Of a stretch of 64,000 nt of DNA, positions 1 to 8,656 are shown one piece after another (within the stretch, counting starts at the first letter, position 1; every line of letters begins with the position of its first letter). Source of the stretch: Desulfovibrio sp. (GTDB taxonomy: Bacteria; Desulfobacterota; Desulfovibrionia; Desulfovibrionales; Desulfovibrionaceae); assembly GCF_009712225.1 (NCBI RefSeq), contig NZ_WASP01000008.1, forward strand, positions 256,529 to 320,528, in the 5' to 3' direction. Made by a program: the position numbers and the translations under genes. The notes beneath the pieces were generated by a model, which worked only from the letters and a program-made list of their open reading frames with translations, did not search any database and was not told where the DNA came from.

Positions 1-61
1 CATGGAGCTGTTTGGCTTTTGACTCTCGCAGTCTGCTGCGCACTGGCTGTCAGTCTTTGCA

Positions 62-90
62 TGGACAAGCTTTGCCGAAAGCGGTATAAA
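62..90 (+). promoter_or_regulatory. Predicted sigma70-type promoter
   Basis: A TGGACA hexamer at 62-67 is followed after exactly 17 bases by TATAAA at 85-90. Each differs from consensus at one position. Transcription would begin near 97 and read into the secreted-protein gene that starts at 143. This is pattern matching only. Confidence 0.55.
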
Positions 91-142
91 TTTTTTTACA
101 GCACGTCTGTTCTCTGCAACCCTTTGTCTTGCGGGAGGATGT

Positions 143-754
143 ATGCCGCGTCATATACACTACCTATTGTTTGCCCTGTTGCTTGCCACACTCTCCTGCC
201 CTGCCAGGGCCGCTGAAAGCGAAGTGACCGCTCGCAACATTTTTGCTCTGCTGCCCGAAAGTATTTTTGAAAACACGCCAGAAGGCTTGAGCCCCCCGGA
301 AAAGCAGAAACTGCTCTCCGCCGGCCATTCGGAATTCTGGGAAGTGGCTGGCGAAACCGAAGACGTGATGGTTTTTGCCTCGCTGCCTTTCAGGGATACC
401 GCCGTGGCACTGCGCCTGTTCCGCCACAGCACCGATGGCTCAGTGCTGGCGGCCTTTGGCACCCTGGGTGGTTCTGTCTGCACTCTTGAGTTGTGGCGGG
501 TTGACGCCACAGGCCGCACGGTGCCAGTCGATACGCCGCAAGAGCCTGACATCAGTACTTTTTTTGCCCCTGGACGCAAAATGCCGCCCGATGTGAAAGC
601 CACGGTGATGATCTGCCTGGGCCTTGGAGGGCTGAAGGCCCAACCGCTCTTCTGGACAAGCACGGGCATGGCCCATGTGCCGGTAGACAACGATGTGAGC
701 TTTCAGTGGAACGGCAAGAATTTTGAAAAGCTGGTGCAGCCGCATACCGACTAG
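143..754 (+). CDS. Secreted protein of unknown function
   Basis: I do not recognise the family. The 203-residue product begins with a typical signal peptide: a basic start, a hydrophobic stretch over residues 6-18, and a likely cut after the Ala-Arg-Ala at about 21-23. That leaves a mature periplasmic or exported protein of about 180 residues with two cysteines, near residues 113 and 156, that could pair. There are no later membrane segments and no visible catalytic motif. The start is supported by GGGAGG about five bases upstream and by a good promoter at 62-90. The gene is monocistronic: a terminator hairpin follows at 797 and the next gene runs the other way. Confidence 0.8.
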   Translation: MPRHIHYLLFALLLATLSCPARAAESEVTARNIFALLPESIFENTPEGLSPPEKQKLLSAGHSEFWEVAGETEDVMVFASLPFRDTAVALRLFRHSTDGSVLAAFGTLGGSVCTLELWRVDATGRTVPVDTPQEPDISTFFAPGRKMPPDVKATVMICLGLGGLKAQPLFWTSTGMAHVPVDNDVSFQWNGKNFEKLVQPHTD

Positions 755-796
755 CCGCGCCGTGTAAAAATCAAGGGTTGGGTTCCCGAGAGGGGA

Positions 797-844
797 AAAG
801 CCCGTTGCAGCCGAAGTGTATCCAGCTGCAACGGGCTTTGTTTT
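797..844. terminator. Intrinsic terminator
   Basis: A perfect 14-bp inverted repeat (797-810 with 826-839) is followed by TTTGTTTTG. It lies between two convergent genes, the secreted-protein gene and the EamA transporter gene, and its A-rich left flank means it could act in both directions. Confidence 0.85.
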
Positions 845-916
845 GTGCAAAAAACCGTGTGGGGGCAAGCACGTTGGTATCTTCTCCGCTGACTCTGCCA
901 GAAAGCAAAGGACAGT

Positions 917-1804
917 TTATCCCCTCTTGCCCGCAAGGCTGAACAGCAACAAAGCCCCCATGATGACCGCCCCGCCCATAAAGGTCGAGGCTTCGGGCAG
1001 CCCGCCTCTCACTGCAAAATCGAGCAGCATGGCCAAAAAGGGTGTCAGAAACATGTAGTTGGTCACAAGGCTGGTGCGCGGAGTTATGGCAAGGGCTCGT
1101 GCCCAGAACAGATAGGCCGCGGCACTGGGGAAAATACCGAGAAACAGCACCAGCCACAGGGCATGTGCGGGCGCAGCCCGCAGCTCTGCCATGGTTTGCG
1201 GCAGGCAATAAAGCAAGAACAGCGTACCGGCAAAAAAACTCCACGCCGCAATCTGCAACGAGCCGTAGTGCCGCAAAAGCGTGCGCTGCACAATGTTGTA
1301 CAGGCTCAGCAAAACCGCAGCCACCAGTACCCAGCCCATGCCCGGCGCCAGCATAAAGCCGCGCCCGCCGCTATTCATCAGCACCACGCCGCCAAAGGCC
1401 AGCGCCAGCGCCATCCAGCGCAGCACAGGCAACCGCTCATCAAAAAACATGCGGGCCAGAGCTGCCGTCAAAATGGGCACGGTTGAAATAACAATGCAGT
1501 TGGTGGTGGGGTTGAGGCTGATGGAGCCTTCGTTGAATGCCAGCAGGTAAAGCGTAAAACCGCTGAGGCCAGATGCCGCGATCAGGGGCAGATGCCGCAC
1601 GGCAGGCAGAAAAAAACCGCACCGTCCCTTGCCCATGACCGGCAGAATGACAAGAAATGCAAGTGATGCCACGGCGCAACGTACAAGGCCCAGCGGGCCG
1701 GGAGTAAAAAACTCGAGCGCTACCTTGGTGTACACATAGGCTGTGGACCACAATACCACTGTTGCAAAGGCATAGGCCTGACAGACCAGGGCTGGGTTGT
1801 TCAT
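917..1804 (-). CDS. DMT-superfamily transporter (EamA family)
   Basis: The 295-residue product is almost entirely hydrophobic and fits the ten-helix, two-EamA-repeat plan of drug/metabolite exporters (amino acids, metabolites). The first helix holds the usual Trp-Ser-Thr-Ala segment near residue 20. The second repeat starts about residue 150 and ends in helices around residues 245-285, with a basic tail. Length and layout match full-length family members. The substrate cannot be read from sequence. The start is an ATG with a weak ribosome site. The neighbouring trmH gene lies upstream on the same strand with a 113-base gap, so the two may or may not be cotranscribed. Confidence 0.85.
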   Translation of the reverse strand: MNNPALVCQAYAFATVVLWSTAYVYTKVALEFFTPGPLGLVRCAVASLAFLVILPVMGKGRCGFFLPAVRHLPLIAASGLSGFTLYLLAFNEGSISLNPTTNCIVISTVPILTAALARMFFDERLPVLRWMALALAFGGVVLMNSGGRGFMLAPGMGWVLVAAVLLSLYNIVQRTLLRHYGSLQIAAWSFFAGTLFLLYCLPQTMAELRAAPAHALWLVLFLGIFPSAAAYLFWARALAITPRTSLVTNYMFLTPFLAMLLDFAVRGGLPEASTFMGGAVIMGALLLFSLAGKRG

Positions 1805-1917
1805 TACTATTCGCCGGCGGAATAGTTACACAGTGCAAAAGCCAGAAGTATCGCCCGCATACGCCGCGCGGGCGGCCCGGGCTTTTGTGGCCGGATATCG
1901 GCCAATTCGGGCTATCG

Positions 1918-2508
1918 CTACTTTTCCAACCACTCCCCAAGGCGGGTCTCAAGGGTTGCCGCGTCGTAACGGGGAGCGGCGTACATGCCTGCTGCCTCGC
2001 GCTGACGTGCTGCTTCTGCCAGAATAATGGCCGAAGCGACAGACACGTTGAAGCTCTGGATCATGCCGTACATGGGAATGTACAGCTCGCCATCGGCGGC
2101 AGCCAGAAGTTCCGGCTCCACGCCGCTGTGCTCGTTGCCCATGATAACAGCCGTGGGACGCGTAAAGTCCCAGTCACGCATGGGGCGCGCCTTTTCGGTA
2201 AAAGAGGTGGCAAGCACCTGCATGCCCTGACCGCGCAGCTCTGCCATCATGTCGTCGCAGGTCTTGTGGCGCTCGGTTTCTACCCATTTGCGGGCCGAAG
2301 CAGATGTTTTGCGCCCCAGCGCGGGAAATGCCGTGTTGGTATAATACAGGTGCACACGGCTCACGCCAAAAGCATCGCACGACCGGTAGATGGCCGAAAC
2401 ATTGTGCGGGTCGTGAATATTGGCAAGCACCAGCGTAAGGTCGGGCTGGCGGTGGCTCAGCACTTCAAGAAAACGGGCCTTGCGGCGGGCAGTGGGTTCT
2501 TTCGGCAT
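1918..2508 (-). CDS. trmH: tRNA (guanosine-2'-O-)-methyltransferase, TrmH/SpoU family
   Basis: Predicted SPOUT methyltransferase that methylates the ribose of G18 in tRNA from S-adenosylmethionine. All three SpoU motifs are visible in 196 residues: an Asn-Ile-His-Asp-Pro-His-Asn-Val-Ser block near 30-38, a Met-Gly-Asn-Glu-His-Ser-Gly block near 123, and a Pro-Met-x-Gly-Met-x-Gln-Ser-Phe-Asn-Val-Ser block near 146-158 that forms the SAM-binding knot. The similarity to E. coli TrmH runs the whole length, including the early Arg-Gln-Pro-Asp-Leu-Thr. The C-terminus is about 30 residues shorter than the E. coli enzyme. The start has an AAGG ribosome site. It diverges from the antiporter gene at 2690. 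Confidence 0.88.
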   Translation of the reverse strand: MPKEPTARRKARFLEVLSHRQPDLTLVLANIHDPHNVSAIYRSCDAFGVSRVHLYYTNTAFPALGRKTSASARKWVETERHKTCDDMMAELRGQGMQVLATSFTEKARPMRDWDFTRPTAVIMGNEHSGVEPELLAAADGELYIPMYGMIQSFNVSVASAIILAEAARQREAAGMYAAPRYDAATLETRLGEWLEK

Positions 2509-2689
2509 GGAAAATACCTTAACTTTGTAGTTGATTGCTGCCCTTGTGTGGCAGAAAATGGCCTTTCAGGCAAGTGCGGCCCCCTACGGGGCATGGACTG
2601 CCCGCGCGCCTTGGGCTATGCTTGGGGCGTCGCTTCTGGCCGGTTTTTCTTACCGGCCTGCAATCCCTTCACTTTTTTTCAGGAGCAAC

Positions 2690-4150
2690 ATGACTCTATT
2701 CCGTTTTGTCACCATCATACTGAGCGCCCTTCTGCTCGCCCCCGGTATGGCCCTTGCCGCTGCCGACCATCTTTCCGTTCCCGGCACGCTCTCCGCCTGG
2801 TGGATCATCCCCTTCGGGGGCATGCTGCTTTCCATCGCCATAATGCCACTCACGGCCCACGTTTTCTGGGAACACCACCGGGGCAAGATATCCATTTTCT
2901 GGGCGCTGGCCTTTCTGGTTCCCTGTCTGGCCATCTACGGCCCGGGCGTGACCTTTTATGAATTCTGCCACAGCATCCTGCTGGATTACATACCGTTTCT
3001 TGTACTGCTGTTTTCGCTGTACACAGTGGCCGGGGGCGTGCGCCTCAAGGGTTCGCTGGTGGGTACGCCGCCGGTAAACCTGGGCATTCTGGCGCTGGGC
3101 ACTGTGCTCGCAAGCTGGATGGGCACAACAGGTGCCGCCATGCTGCTGGTGCGCCCCATGCTGCGTGCCAATGCGCACCGCAAATACCGTGTGCATTCTG
3201 TGGTCTTTTTCATTTTTCTGGTGGCCAACATTGGCGGTTCACTTTCTCCGCTGGGCGACCCGCCGCTGTTTCTGGGTTTTCTGAAAGGCGTGGATTTTTT
3301 CTGGACAACCTCGCACCTCTTTCTGAAAACCCTGTGTCTGTCGGTCGCCCTGCTGGCGCTGTATTTCGTTGTTGATACGGTGCTCTACAACAAGGAAGGC
3401 CGCCCCCTGCCGCCCGCCGCACCCGCCCAAGAAACCGCAGGTGCAACTGCGGGGGCAAACAGCGCGGTACAGGAAAAGCTGGGGCTCGACGGCAAGATCA
3501 ACCTGCTGTTTCTGCTGGGCGTGGTGCTGTCGGTGCTGCTTTCCGGCCTGTACCCGCTGGGCACAGTGGCGAACATTGGCGGCGTGCCCATTGAGGCGCA
3601 AAACGTGCTGCGCGATACTGCCCTGCTGTTTCTTGCCTGGCTTTCACTGCGCTATACCAGCCGCAACTGCAGGGAACTCAACGGTTTTTCGTGGGGGCCC
3701 ATTGAAGAAGTGGCCCAGCTGTTCTTTGGCATTTTTGTAAGCATGATTCCGGCCATGGCCATTCTCAAGGCGGGCACATCGGGTGCGCTGGCTCCTCTGG
3801 TGGAGCTGGTTTCGCGTGACGGGCAGCCGGTCAACGCCATGTACTTCTGGCTTACGGGCATTCTCTCAAGCTTTCTCGACAATGCCCCCACCTACATGGT
3901 CTTTTTCAACACTGCCGGCGGCAACGCGCAAAACCTCATGCACCAGATGCCCGAAACACTGGCGGCCATCTCTGCCGGTGCGGTTTTTATGGGTGCATGC
4001 AGCTATATTGGCAACGCGCCAAACTTTATGGTGCGCGCCATTGCAGAAGATCAGGGCGTGCGCATGCCCGGATTTTTTGGCTATATTGCATGGTCTGTGT
4101 GCATTCTTGTGCCGATGTTCGCGCTGCTTACCTGGATATTTTTTGTGTAG
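2690..4150 (+). CDS. Putative sodium:proton antiporter (NhaD/CitM-like)
   Basis: A 486-residue polytopic membrane protein with about twelve helices. It begins with a cleavable-looking signal segment that ends in Ala-Leu-Ala-Ala-Ala around residue 22. The sequence resembles the putative Na+/H+ antiporter family of the ion-transporter superfamily (CitMHS_2 type) found in chlamydiae and deltaproteobacteria. Conserved-looking glycine and proline patches lie near residues 175-195 (Asn-Ile-Gly-Gly-Ser-Leu-Ser-Pro-Leu-Gly-Asp-Pro-Pro) and near residue 400 (Phe-Leu-Asp-Asn-Ala-Pro-Thr). A hydrophilic Ala/Pro-rich loop at about 240-265 splits the protein into two halves. I prefer the ATG at 2690 because AGGAG lies five bases upstream; a longer frame upstream lacks such a site. 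Ion specificity is inferred. Confidence 0.78.
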   Translation: MTLFRFVTIILSALLLAPGMALAAADHLSVPGTLSAWWIIPFGGMLLSIAIMPLTAHVFWEHHRGKISIFWALAFLVPCLAIYGPGVTFYEFCHSILLDYIPFLVLLFSLYTVAGGVRLKGSLVGTPPVNLGILALGTVLASWMGTTGAAMLLVRPMLRANAHRKYRVHSVVFFIFLVANIGGSLSPLGDPPLFLGFLKGVDFFWTTSHLFLKTLCLSVALLALYFVVDTVLYNKEGRPLPPAAPAQETAGATAGANSAVQEKLGLDGKINLLFLLGVVLSVLLSGLYPLGTVANIGGVPIEAQNVLRDTALLFLAWLSLRYTSRNCRELNGFSWGPIEEVAQLFFGIFVSMIPAMAILKAGTSGALAPLVELVSRDGQPVNAMYFWLTGILSSFLDNAPTYMVFFNTAGGNAQNLMHQMPETLAAISAGAVFMGACSYIGNAPNFMVRAIAEDQGVRMPGFFGYIAWSVCILVPMFALLTWIFFV

Positions 4151-4182
4151 GCTGCACGGCAACCGGGCTGACAGACGATCGG

Positions 4183-4223
4183 CAACGCAAAAAGGCGGGC
4201 ATAATGCCCGCCTTTTTGCGTTG
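4183..4223. terminator. Bidirectional intrinsic terminator
   Basis: A perfect 18-bp inverted repeat (4183-4200 with 4206-4223) with a five-base loop. The stem contains A5 on one side and T5 on the other. It sits between convergent genes, the antiporter and hydG, and can serve both. Confidence 0.9.
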
Positions 4224-4268
4224 ATCACAGAGCACGGTTGCGGCTGAGGGTTTGCCGCAAACAGTCTG

Positions 4269-5660
4269 TTAAATGAATTCGTCGATACGGCCTGCGCGCA
4301 CCTTGGAGAGCAGGCGTTTGGCAGCGCCCAGCTCCACGGTGGTCATTTTTTCCAGCTTTTCCGTCAGCAGCTGTTCACCCATCATACGGGTGTAGGGCGT
4401 TGCGTAGTGCAGCAAAAATTCCTGGAAAGACGCGGCAGAGTTGGGGCCGCACTGGTTTTTCATGCCGCATTCGCGCACCATGGATAAAAAGTCTTCACCA
4501 CGGCGGCCCAACCGGGGGCAGGCCGCACAAAAAGACGGCAGGTGACGGGCTTCCTCAAGCAGAAAACGCACAACTTCGTCCACATGGCAGTCTTCACCAA
4601 TGGGAAAGGCAACCTTTTGGTCGGCATCTTCAATCCAGTTGCCGTAGGGGTTGGCCACGCTGCCGGTGAGCAGCTGCGAACCACCGGCGCTGCATCCGTC
4701 ACGCCACAGGCCCGCAGGCTCCTTGGTAGTCAGAATGATGCCAGCGTAAGGAACAGCCAGACGCGCAATGGCCACGCAACGCAGGTATTCAGAATCGCTC
4801 ACGGGGTAGGGGGTCTGCATGTTGCTGCCAGGTGCGCAACGCATGCGGTGCAGGCTCAGGGTGCGGCAACCGGCGTTGTAGGCCCGCAACAGGTGCGCCT
4901 GGTGCTGCACAACCCCAAGCAGATCATACTGCCACGGCCCAAGCCCCAGCATCAGACCGCTGCCCACATCGGGCACACCAGCCTGAAAGGCCACATCGGG
5001 CGCATTGAGGCGCGCGTAATAGTCGCTCTTGGGGCCCGATACGTGGGCTGCGCGGTAGCTGGCCTCGTGGTAGGTGTCCTGATAGATGAGCATGGTGCCC
5101 ACATACGAATCAAGCAGGGCGGCGTATTCGTGCGATTCGAGAGCGCCCACATTGACGTTGACACTGTGCACTTCGCCCACGCCGTCAAAAGCGGTGTACA
5201 GAATGCTGATGGCTTCGGCCAGATATTCAATATCAGCATTGGGCAGCTGCCCGCTCACAAGAAAGATGCGCTTGTGCCCCTGCCGGATGAGCTTGAGGGC
5301 GGCCTGACGCATTTCAGGCGGGGTCATGTATTTGCGTTCAATGGTCTTGTTGCTCTTGCGATTCGCACAGTACAGACATTCGCTGCCGCAGTGGTTCGAG
5401 ATGTGCAGCGGGGCGGAAAGCACAATGCGGTCGCCGTAGACCTTCTGCTTTACTTCGTCGGCCACAGCCATGATGCGCCCAATGCCCACGCCATCCTGCA
5501 CGCACATGAGAGCCACTGTTTCTTCCATAGAAAGCGGTTGCAGCTCGAGCGACTTGTTGAGTATATCGCGCAGCTCTGCGTTGTCGGGCGCGGCTGCTCT
5601 TTCCAATGCTGTTTCGATGGCCTTGGGATCAAACCAGCTGGGCTGTGCATGAACAGACAT
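4269..5660 (-). CDS. hydG: [FeFe]-hydrogenase maturase HydG
   Basis: HydG is a radical SAM tyrosine lyase that makes the CO and cyanide ligands of the hydrogenase H-cluster, delivered as an iron complex. The 463-residue product has the SAM-cluster motif CX3CX2C at Cys91, Cys95 and Cys98. Near the C-terminus it has the second-cluster motif CX2CX22C (Cys-Ala-Ala-Cys, then 22 residues, then Cys), which separates HydG from ThiH and HydE. I chose the ATG at 5660, which has AAGGAAGG upstream; a TTG 27 bases earlier has no ribosome site. Neither hydE nor hydF is in this window, so the maturation genes are dispersed. A long AT-rich control region precedes it. Confidence 0.96.
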   Translation of the reverse strand: MSVHAQPSWFDPKAIETALERAAAPDNAELRDILNKSLELQPLSMEETVALMCVQDGVGIGRIMAVADEVKQKVYGDRIVLSAPLHISNHCGSECLYCANRKSNKTIERKYMTPPEMRQAALKLIRQGHKRIFLVSGQLPNADIEYLAEAISILYTAFDGVGEVHSVNVNVGALESHEYAALLDSYVGTMLIYQDTYHEASYRAAHVSGPKSDYYARLNAPDVAFQAGVPDVGSGLMLGLGPWQYDLLGVVQHQAHLLRAYNAGCRTLSLHRMRCAPGSNMQTPYPVSDSEYLRCVAIARLAVPYAGIILTTKEPAGLWRDGCSAGGSQLLTGSVANPYGNWIEDADQKVAFPIGEDCHVDEVVRFLLEEARHLPSFCAACPRLGRRGEDFLSMVRECGMKNQCGPNSAASFQEFLLHYATPYTRMMGEQLLTEKLEKMTTVELGAAKRLLSKVRAGRIDEFI

Positions 5661-6122
5661 GGGGACCTTCCTTGCAATAATTTTCAATTATTTCAGGCGA
5701 AAATGCCAACATGGCAAAACCGCACATCATGTTATTTTGTTCACAAACTGCACGTTATTTATTTCACATTTACAAGTCAAGGTATGTACGCCTTCTTGTT
5801 TGATTAATCAATGAACTTTTTCGTTAAAACTCGACCTCCACATATTAAATAATTTTAGCATATTACTATATTTCTGATGACTGCGACCATCAAATACTTA
5901 CAGAAAAAAAGTTTTTTCTGCTTTTTTTCCACACCCTAGCCCGCTTGCACCCCAATTTGCGCAGCGCTATATTGCCGCGACATATACTGCCCCGGCAGTT
6001 ATGTGCTGGGGCACCAGCCACCAGCCCCAAAAAAGCCTGTACGGTACCACCATCAGAGCCTCGCCAGAGCCTAATCAAAGCCCTGCGGCGACAGACACAC
6101 CTCTCGAATGCAAGGAAACACC
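5661..6122. promoter_or_regulatory. AT-rich divergent control region, hydG / BMP-protein gene
   Basis: No gene seen in these 462 bases. The middle (about 5740-5940) is much more AT-rich than the flanks. It holds a perfect 12-bp palindrome TTGATTAATCAA at 5800-5811, which resembles FNR/CRP-type half-sites but with two central bases instead of four. It also holds the 15-mer AATTTTAGCATATTA at 5851-5865, which recurs elsewhere in the window. On the minus strand TTGACT (5780-5775) could be a -35 element for hydG, but the -10 element is weak. Confidence 0.5.
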
Positions 6123-7208
6123 ATGCCCACACTGCGCGTTGCCAACCTCCTGCTGGCCCTTATGCTTTTTGCCTGTCTTGCGGCTTTTTTGCCCGCCACA
6201 ACCACCGCCGCCACAGATACGGACGCCAGCAAGCCGCAAGCACCGCTGCGCGTGGCCTTGCTGCTTGAAACTCCCACGGGCGACAACGACTGGAACGACA
6301 GTCTTGTGGAAGGCCTGCGGCAGGCCGAGCAGAATCTGGGCGTAAAACCCACGGTGGTGGTGGCCCAGCCGGGGCATGACGAAGCAGCCCTGCAGGAAAT
6401 GTTTCGCACAGCAGCGGCCAGCAACGATCTGGTACTGGTGGCTTCCAGCGGCCTGCACGAGGTGCTGCGCAATAATGCCGCCAACTACCGCCGCACCATG
6501 TTTGGCTGCATCGACGCAGGAGTGCGCGCCCCCAACATCATGTCAGTAACCTTTGCTGACGAGCAGGCGGCCTACCTTGCTGGTGCCGCTGCTGCCATGG
6601 CGGCCCGACAGACTGCCCTTCCTGGCATGCGCGGCGGCAAGGTGATCGGCTGGATCACCGGCGAGGACTGCCCCGCCATGCGCTCGCTGCTGGGTGGCTT
6701 TACCGAAGGTGTGCGGGTTATCGACCCCGAAATGCGCGTGGTGAATGTGGTAACCGGCTCGTTCGCCAATGCAGAGGCTGGCCGCACGGCCGCGCGCAAC
6801 CTGCTTGATCAGGGCGCGGACGTGCTGGTGCTGGCCAGCGGCATGGGCAACGGCCCTGCCCTGCAGGAAGTAAAAGCGCGCAATGCCTACGCCGTGGGCC
6901 TCAATACGAGCAAGGATGCCCAGCTGCCCGGCCATGTGATCACCTCTATCCTCAAGCATCCAGACAAGGCAGTTTATGAGATTGTGGCTGCGGCGGCTGC
7001 GGGCAAGTTTGCGGGCAAGGAAATTCTGGTGCGCGACCTGCAAAACGGCGGCGTGGATATTACAGACATGGCTGCTTTCAAGGCTGCTGCTGGCAAAAAT
7101 GCCCCTCCGGATATTGACCGCCGGCTGCGCGAGCTGCGCGGCGAAATTCTGAGCGGCGGAGTGCGCCTCAAATCACTGCGCGAACGCACACTGTGCGACT
7201 GCCTGTAA
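6123..7208 (+). CDS. BMP-family substrate-binding protein (Med/PnrA-like)
   Basis: Predicted periplasmic binding protein of the basic-membrane-protein family (PF02608), whose members bind nucleosides or related small molecules for ABC importers. The 361-residue product has a signal peptide (hydrophobic 8-26, cut near Ala-Thr-Ala-Ala). The mature part starts with the characteristic strand and Asn-Asp-Trp-Asn-Asp-Ser segment near residues 55-65, followed by an Asp-Glu-Gln-Ala-Ala-Tyr-Leu-Ala-Gly helix near 145. There is no lipobox. The start at 6123 has AAGGA seven bases upstream. No ABC permease or ATPase lies beside it, so this is an orphan binding protein here and the ligand is unknown. Confidence 0.82.
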   Translation: MPTLRVANLLLALMLFACLAAFLPATTTAATDTDASKPQAPLRVALLLETPTGDNDWNDSLVEGLRQAEQNLGVKPTVVVAQPGHDEAALQEMFRTAAASNDLVLVASSGLHEVLRNNAANYRRTMFGCIDAGVRAPNIMSVTFADEQAAYLAGAAAAMAARQTALPGMRGGKVIGWITGEDCPAMRSLLGGFTEGVRVIDPEMRVVNVVTGSFANAEAGRTAARNLLDQGADVLVLASGMGNGPALQEVKARNAYAVGLNTSKDAQLPGHVITSILKHPDKAVYEIVAAAAAGKFAGKEILVRDLQNGGVDITDMAAFKAAAGKNAPPDIDRRLRELRGEILSGGVRLKSLRERTLCDCL

Positions 7209-7346
7209 TATGTGGCCACTGGAATAATCAATTTTATTGCTGATAAACGTAAAAGAATATACGGTTTCCCATCGGGTGGTTCAGGCCAGCCCGTAAAGGC
7301 GTCATCCCCCCCTGCGCCCCAGACCATGGACAAATGCATGCAACCT

Positions 7347-7372
7347 GCGTGACCCCCAACATACGGTCACGC
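7347..7372 (+). other. Hairpin upstream of ald
   Basis: An 8-bp inverted repeat GCGTGACC/GGTCACGC with a ten-base loop lies 29 bases before the ald start. It has no T-run, so it is more likely an operator or mRNA structure than a terminator. Confidence 0.35.
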
Positions 7373-7400
7373 GCCAACCATAAGCTTGCGAGGATTATCC

Positions 7401-8519
7401 ATGATTATTGGCGTCACCAAGGAGATCAAGGCCGATGAATACCGCGTGGGCATCACCCCGGCGGGTGTGAAGGCTTTAACCGATCACGGGCACAAGGTTC
7501 TGGTGGAAAGTGGTGCGGGGCTTGGCAGCCGCATTGGTGATGACGAGTTCGCCAAGGCTGGCGCAAGCATGCTGCCCGTGGCGGAGGTATGGGCCAAGGC
7601 TGAAATGATCATGAAGGTCAAGGAGCCCCTGCCCAGCGAATACAAATATTTCCGCCCCGGCCTGCTGCTGTTTACCTACCTGCATCTGGCTGCCGACGAG
7701 GAACTGACCGACGCCCTGCTCAAGTCGGGCGTTGTGGGCCTTGCCTACGAAACCGTACAGCCGCAGGACCGCAGCCTGCCCCTGCTGGCCCCCATGTCTG
7801 AAGTGGCTGGCCGCATGGCCGTGCAGATGGGCTCGTATATTCTGACCAAACAGGCTGGCGGCGCTGGCATGCTGCTGGGCGGCGTGGCTGGCGTGCAGCG
7901 CGCCCGCGTTGCCATTGTGGGCGGCGGCACGGTGGGTACCGAAGCTGCCAAGATGGCCATGGGCCTTGGTGCCGAAGTGACCATCCTCGACAACAATCTG
8001 AACCGCCTGCGCTATCTTGGCGACATTTTTTCCTCGCGCGTGCAGACCCTTGCCTCCAACGAATACAACATCGCCGGGGCCGTCAAGGAATCCGATCTCG
8101 TGATCGGCTCCGTGCTCATTCCCGGCGCCATGGCCCCCAAACTGGTGACGGAAGCCATGATCAAGACCATGCGCCCCGGCAGCGTGGTAGTGGACGTGGC
8201 CATTGACCAGGGTGGTTCTTTTGAAACCACAGCGGGCAGGCCCACCACCCACCACGAACCCACCTTTGAAAAGTACGGCGTCATCCATTACTCCGTTGCC
8301 AACATTCCCGGGGCCGTGCCGGTTACCTCCACCTATGCCCTGACCAACGCCACCCTGCCCTTTGCGGTGGAGCTGGCGGACAAAGGCTGGAAAAACGCCT
8401 GCCGTGACAATATCGCTCTTGAGCGTGGTCTCAACACGGTCAACGGCCAGTGCACCTTTGCCGGTGTGGCCGAAGCCTTTGGCCTGCCCTGCGTTTCTAC
8501 AGCGCAGATTCTGCGCTAG
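7401..8519 (+). CDS. ald: Alanine dehydrogenase
   Basis: NAD-dependent oxidative deamination of L-alanine to pyruvate and ammonia. In sulfate reducers this lets alanine feed lactate/pyruvate metabolism. The 372-residue product is the normal length. It begins with [10 protein letters not shown] and keeps the Arg-Val-Gly-(Ile)-Thr-Pro block. His near residue 95 lies in the Tyr-Leu-His-Leu-Ala-Ala segment. The NAD-binding Gly-Gly-Gly-x-Val-Gly-x-x-Ala motif is at about 174-182. The ATG at 7401 is chosen over a TTG at 7386 because GCGAGGA precedes it and it matches the family's first residues. The gene is monocistronic, with a terminator following at 8542. Confidence 0.96.
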   Translation: MIIGVTKEIKADEYRVGITPAGVKALTDHGHKVLVESGAGLGSRIGDDEFAKAGASMLPVAEVWAKAEMIMKVKEPLPSEYKYFRPGLLLFTYLHLAADEELTDALLKSGVVGLAYETVQPQDRSLPLLAPMSEVAGRMAVQMGSYILTKQAGGAGMLLGGVAGVQRARVAIVGGGTVGTEAAKMAMGLGAEVTILDNNLNRLRYLGDIFSSRVQTLASNEYNIAGAVKESDLVIGSVLIPGAMAPKLVTEAMIKTMRPGSVVVDVAIDQGGSFETTAGRPTTHHEPTFEKYGVIHYSVANIPGAVPVTSTYALTNATLPFAVELADKGWKNACRDNIALERGLNTVNGQCTFAGVAEAFGLPCVSTAQILR

Positions 8520-8541
8520 CAGCAACTGCACAATAAAAGAT

Positions 8542-8591
8542 GGCCCGTACCTGTCTGGAAGAAATCTTCCGGCAGATACGGGCCTTTTTTT
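8542..8591 (+). terminator. Intrinsic terminator of ald
   Basis: GGCCCGTA (8542-8549) pairs with TACGGGCC (8577-8584), with an inner stem of TCTGGAAGA and TCTTCCGGCAGA, followed by seven T residues. Confidence 0.88.
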
Positions 8592-8656
8592 ATTGGAGCA
8601 AGCCAGCTAGTCATACCGGCAAGTGCCGTCGGTATGAATGCATCGTGTTATGGGGC

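Noticed and set aside
4542-5807. A 421-codon plus-strand frame opposite hydG
   Set aside because: HydG has both cluster motifs on the minus strand; this is its complement.
7476-8531. A 351-codon minus-strand frame opposite ald
   Set aside because: His/Gly-rich complement of a clear alanine dehydrogenase.
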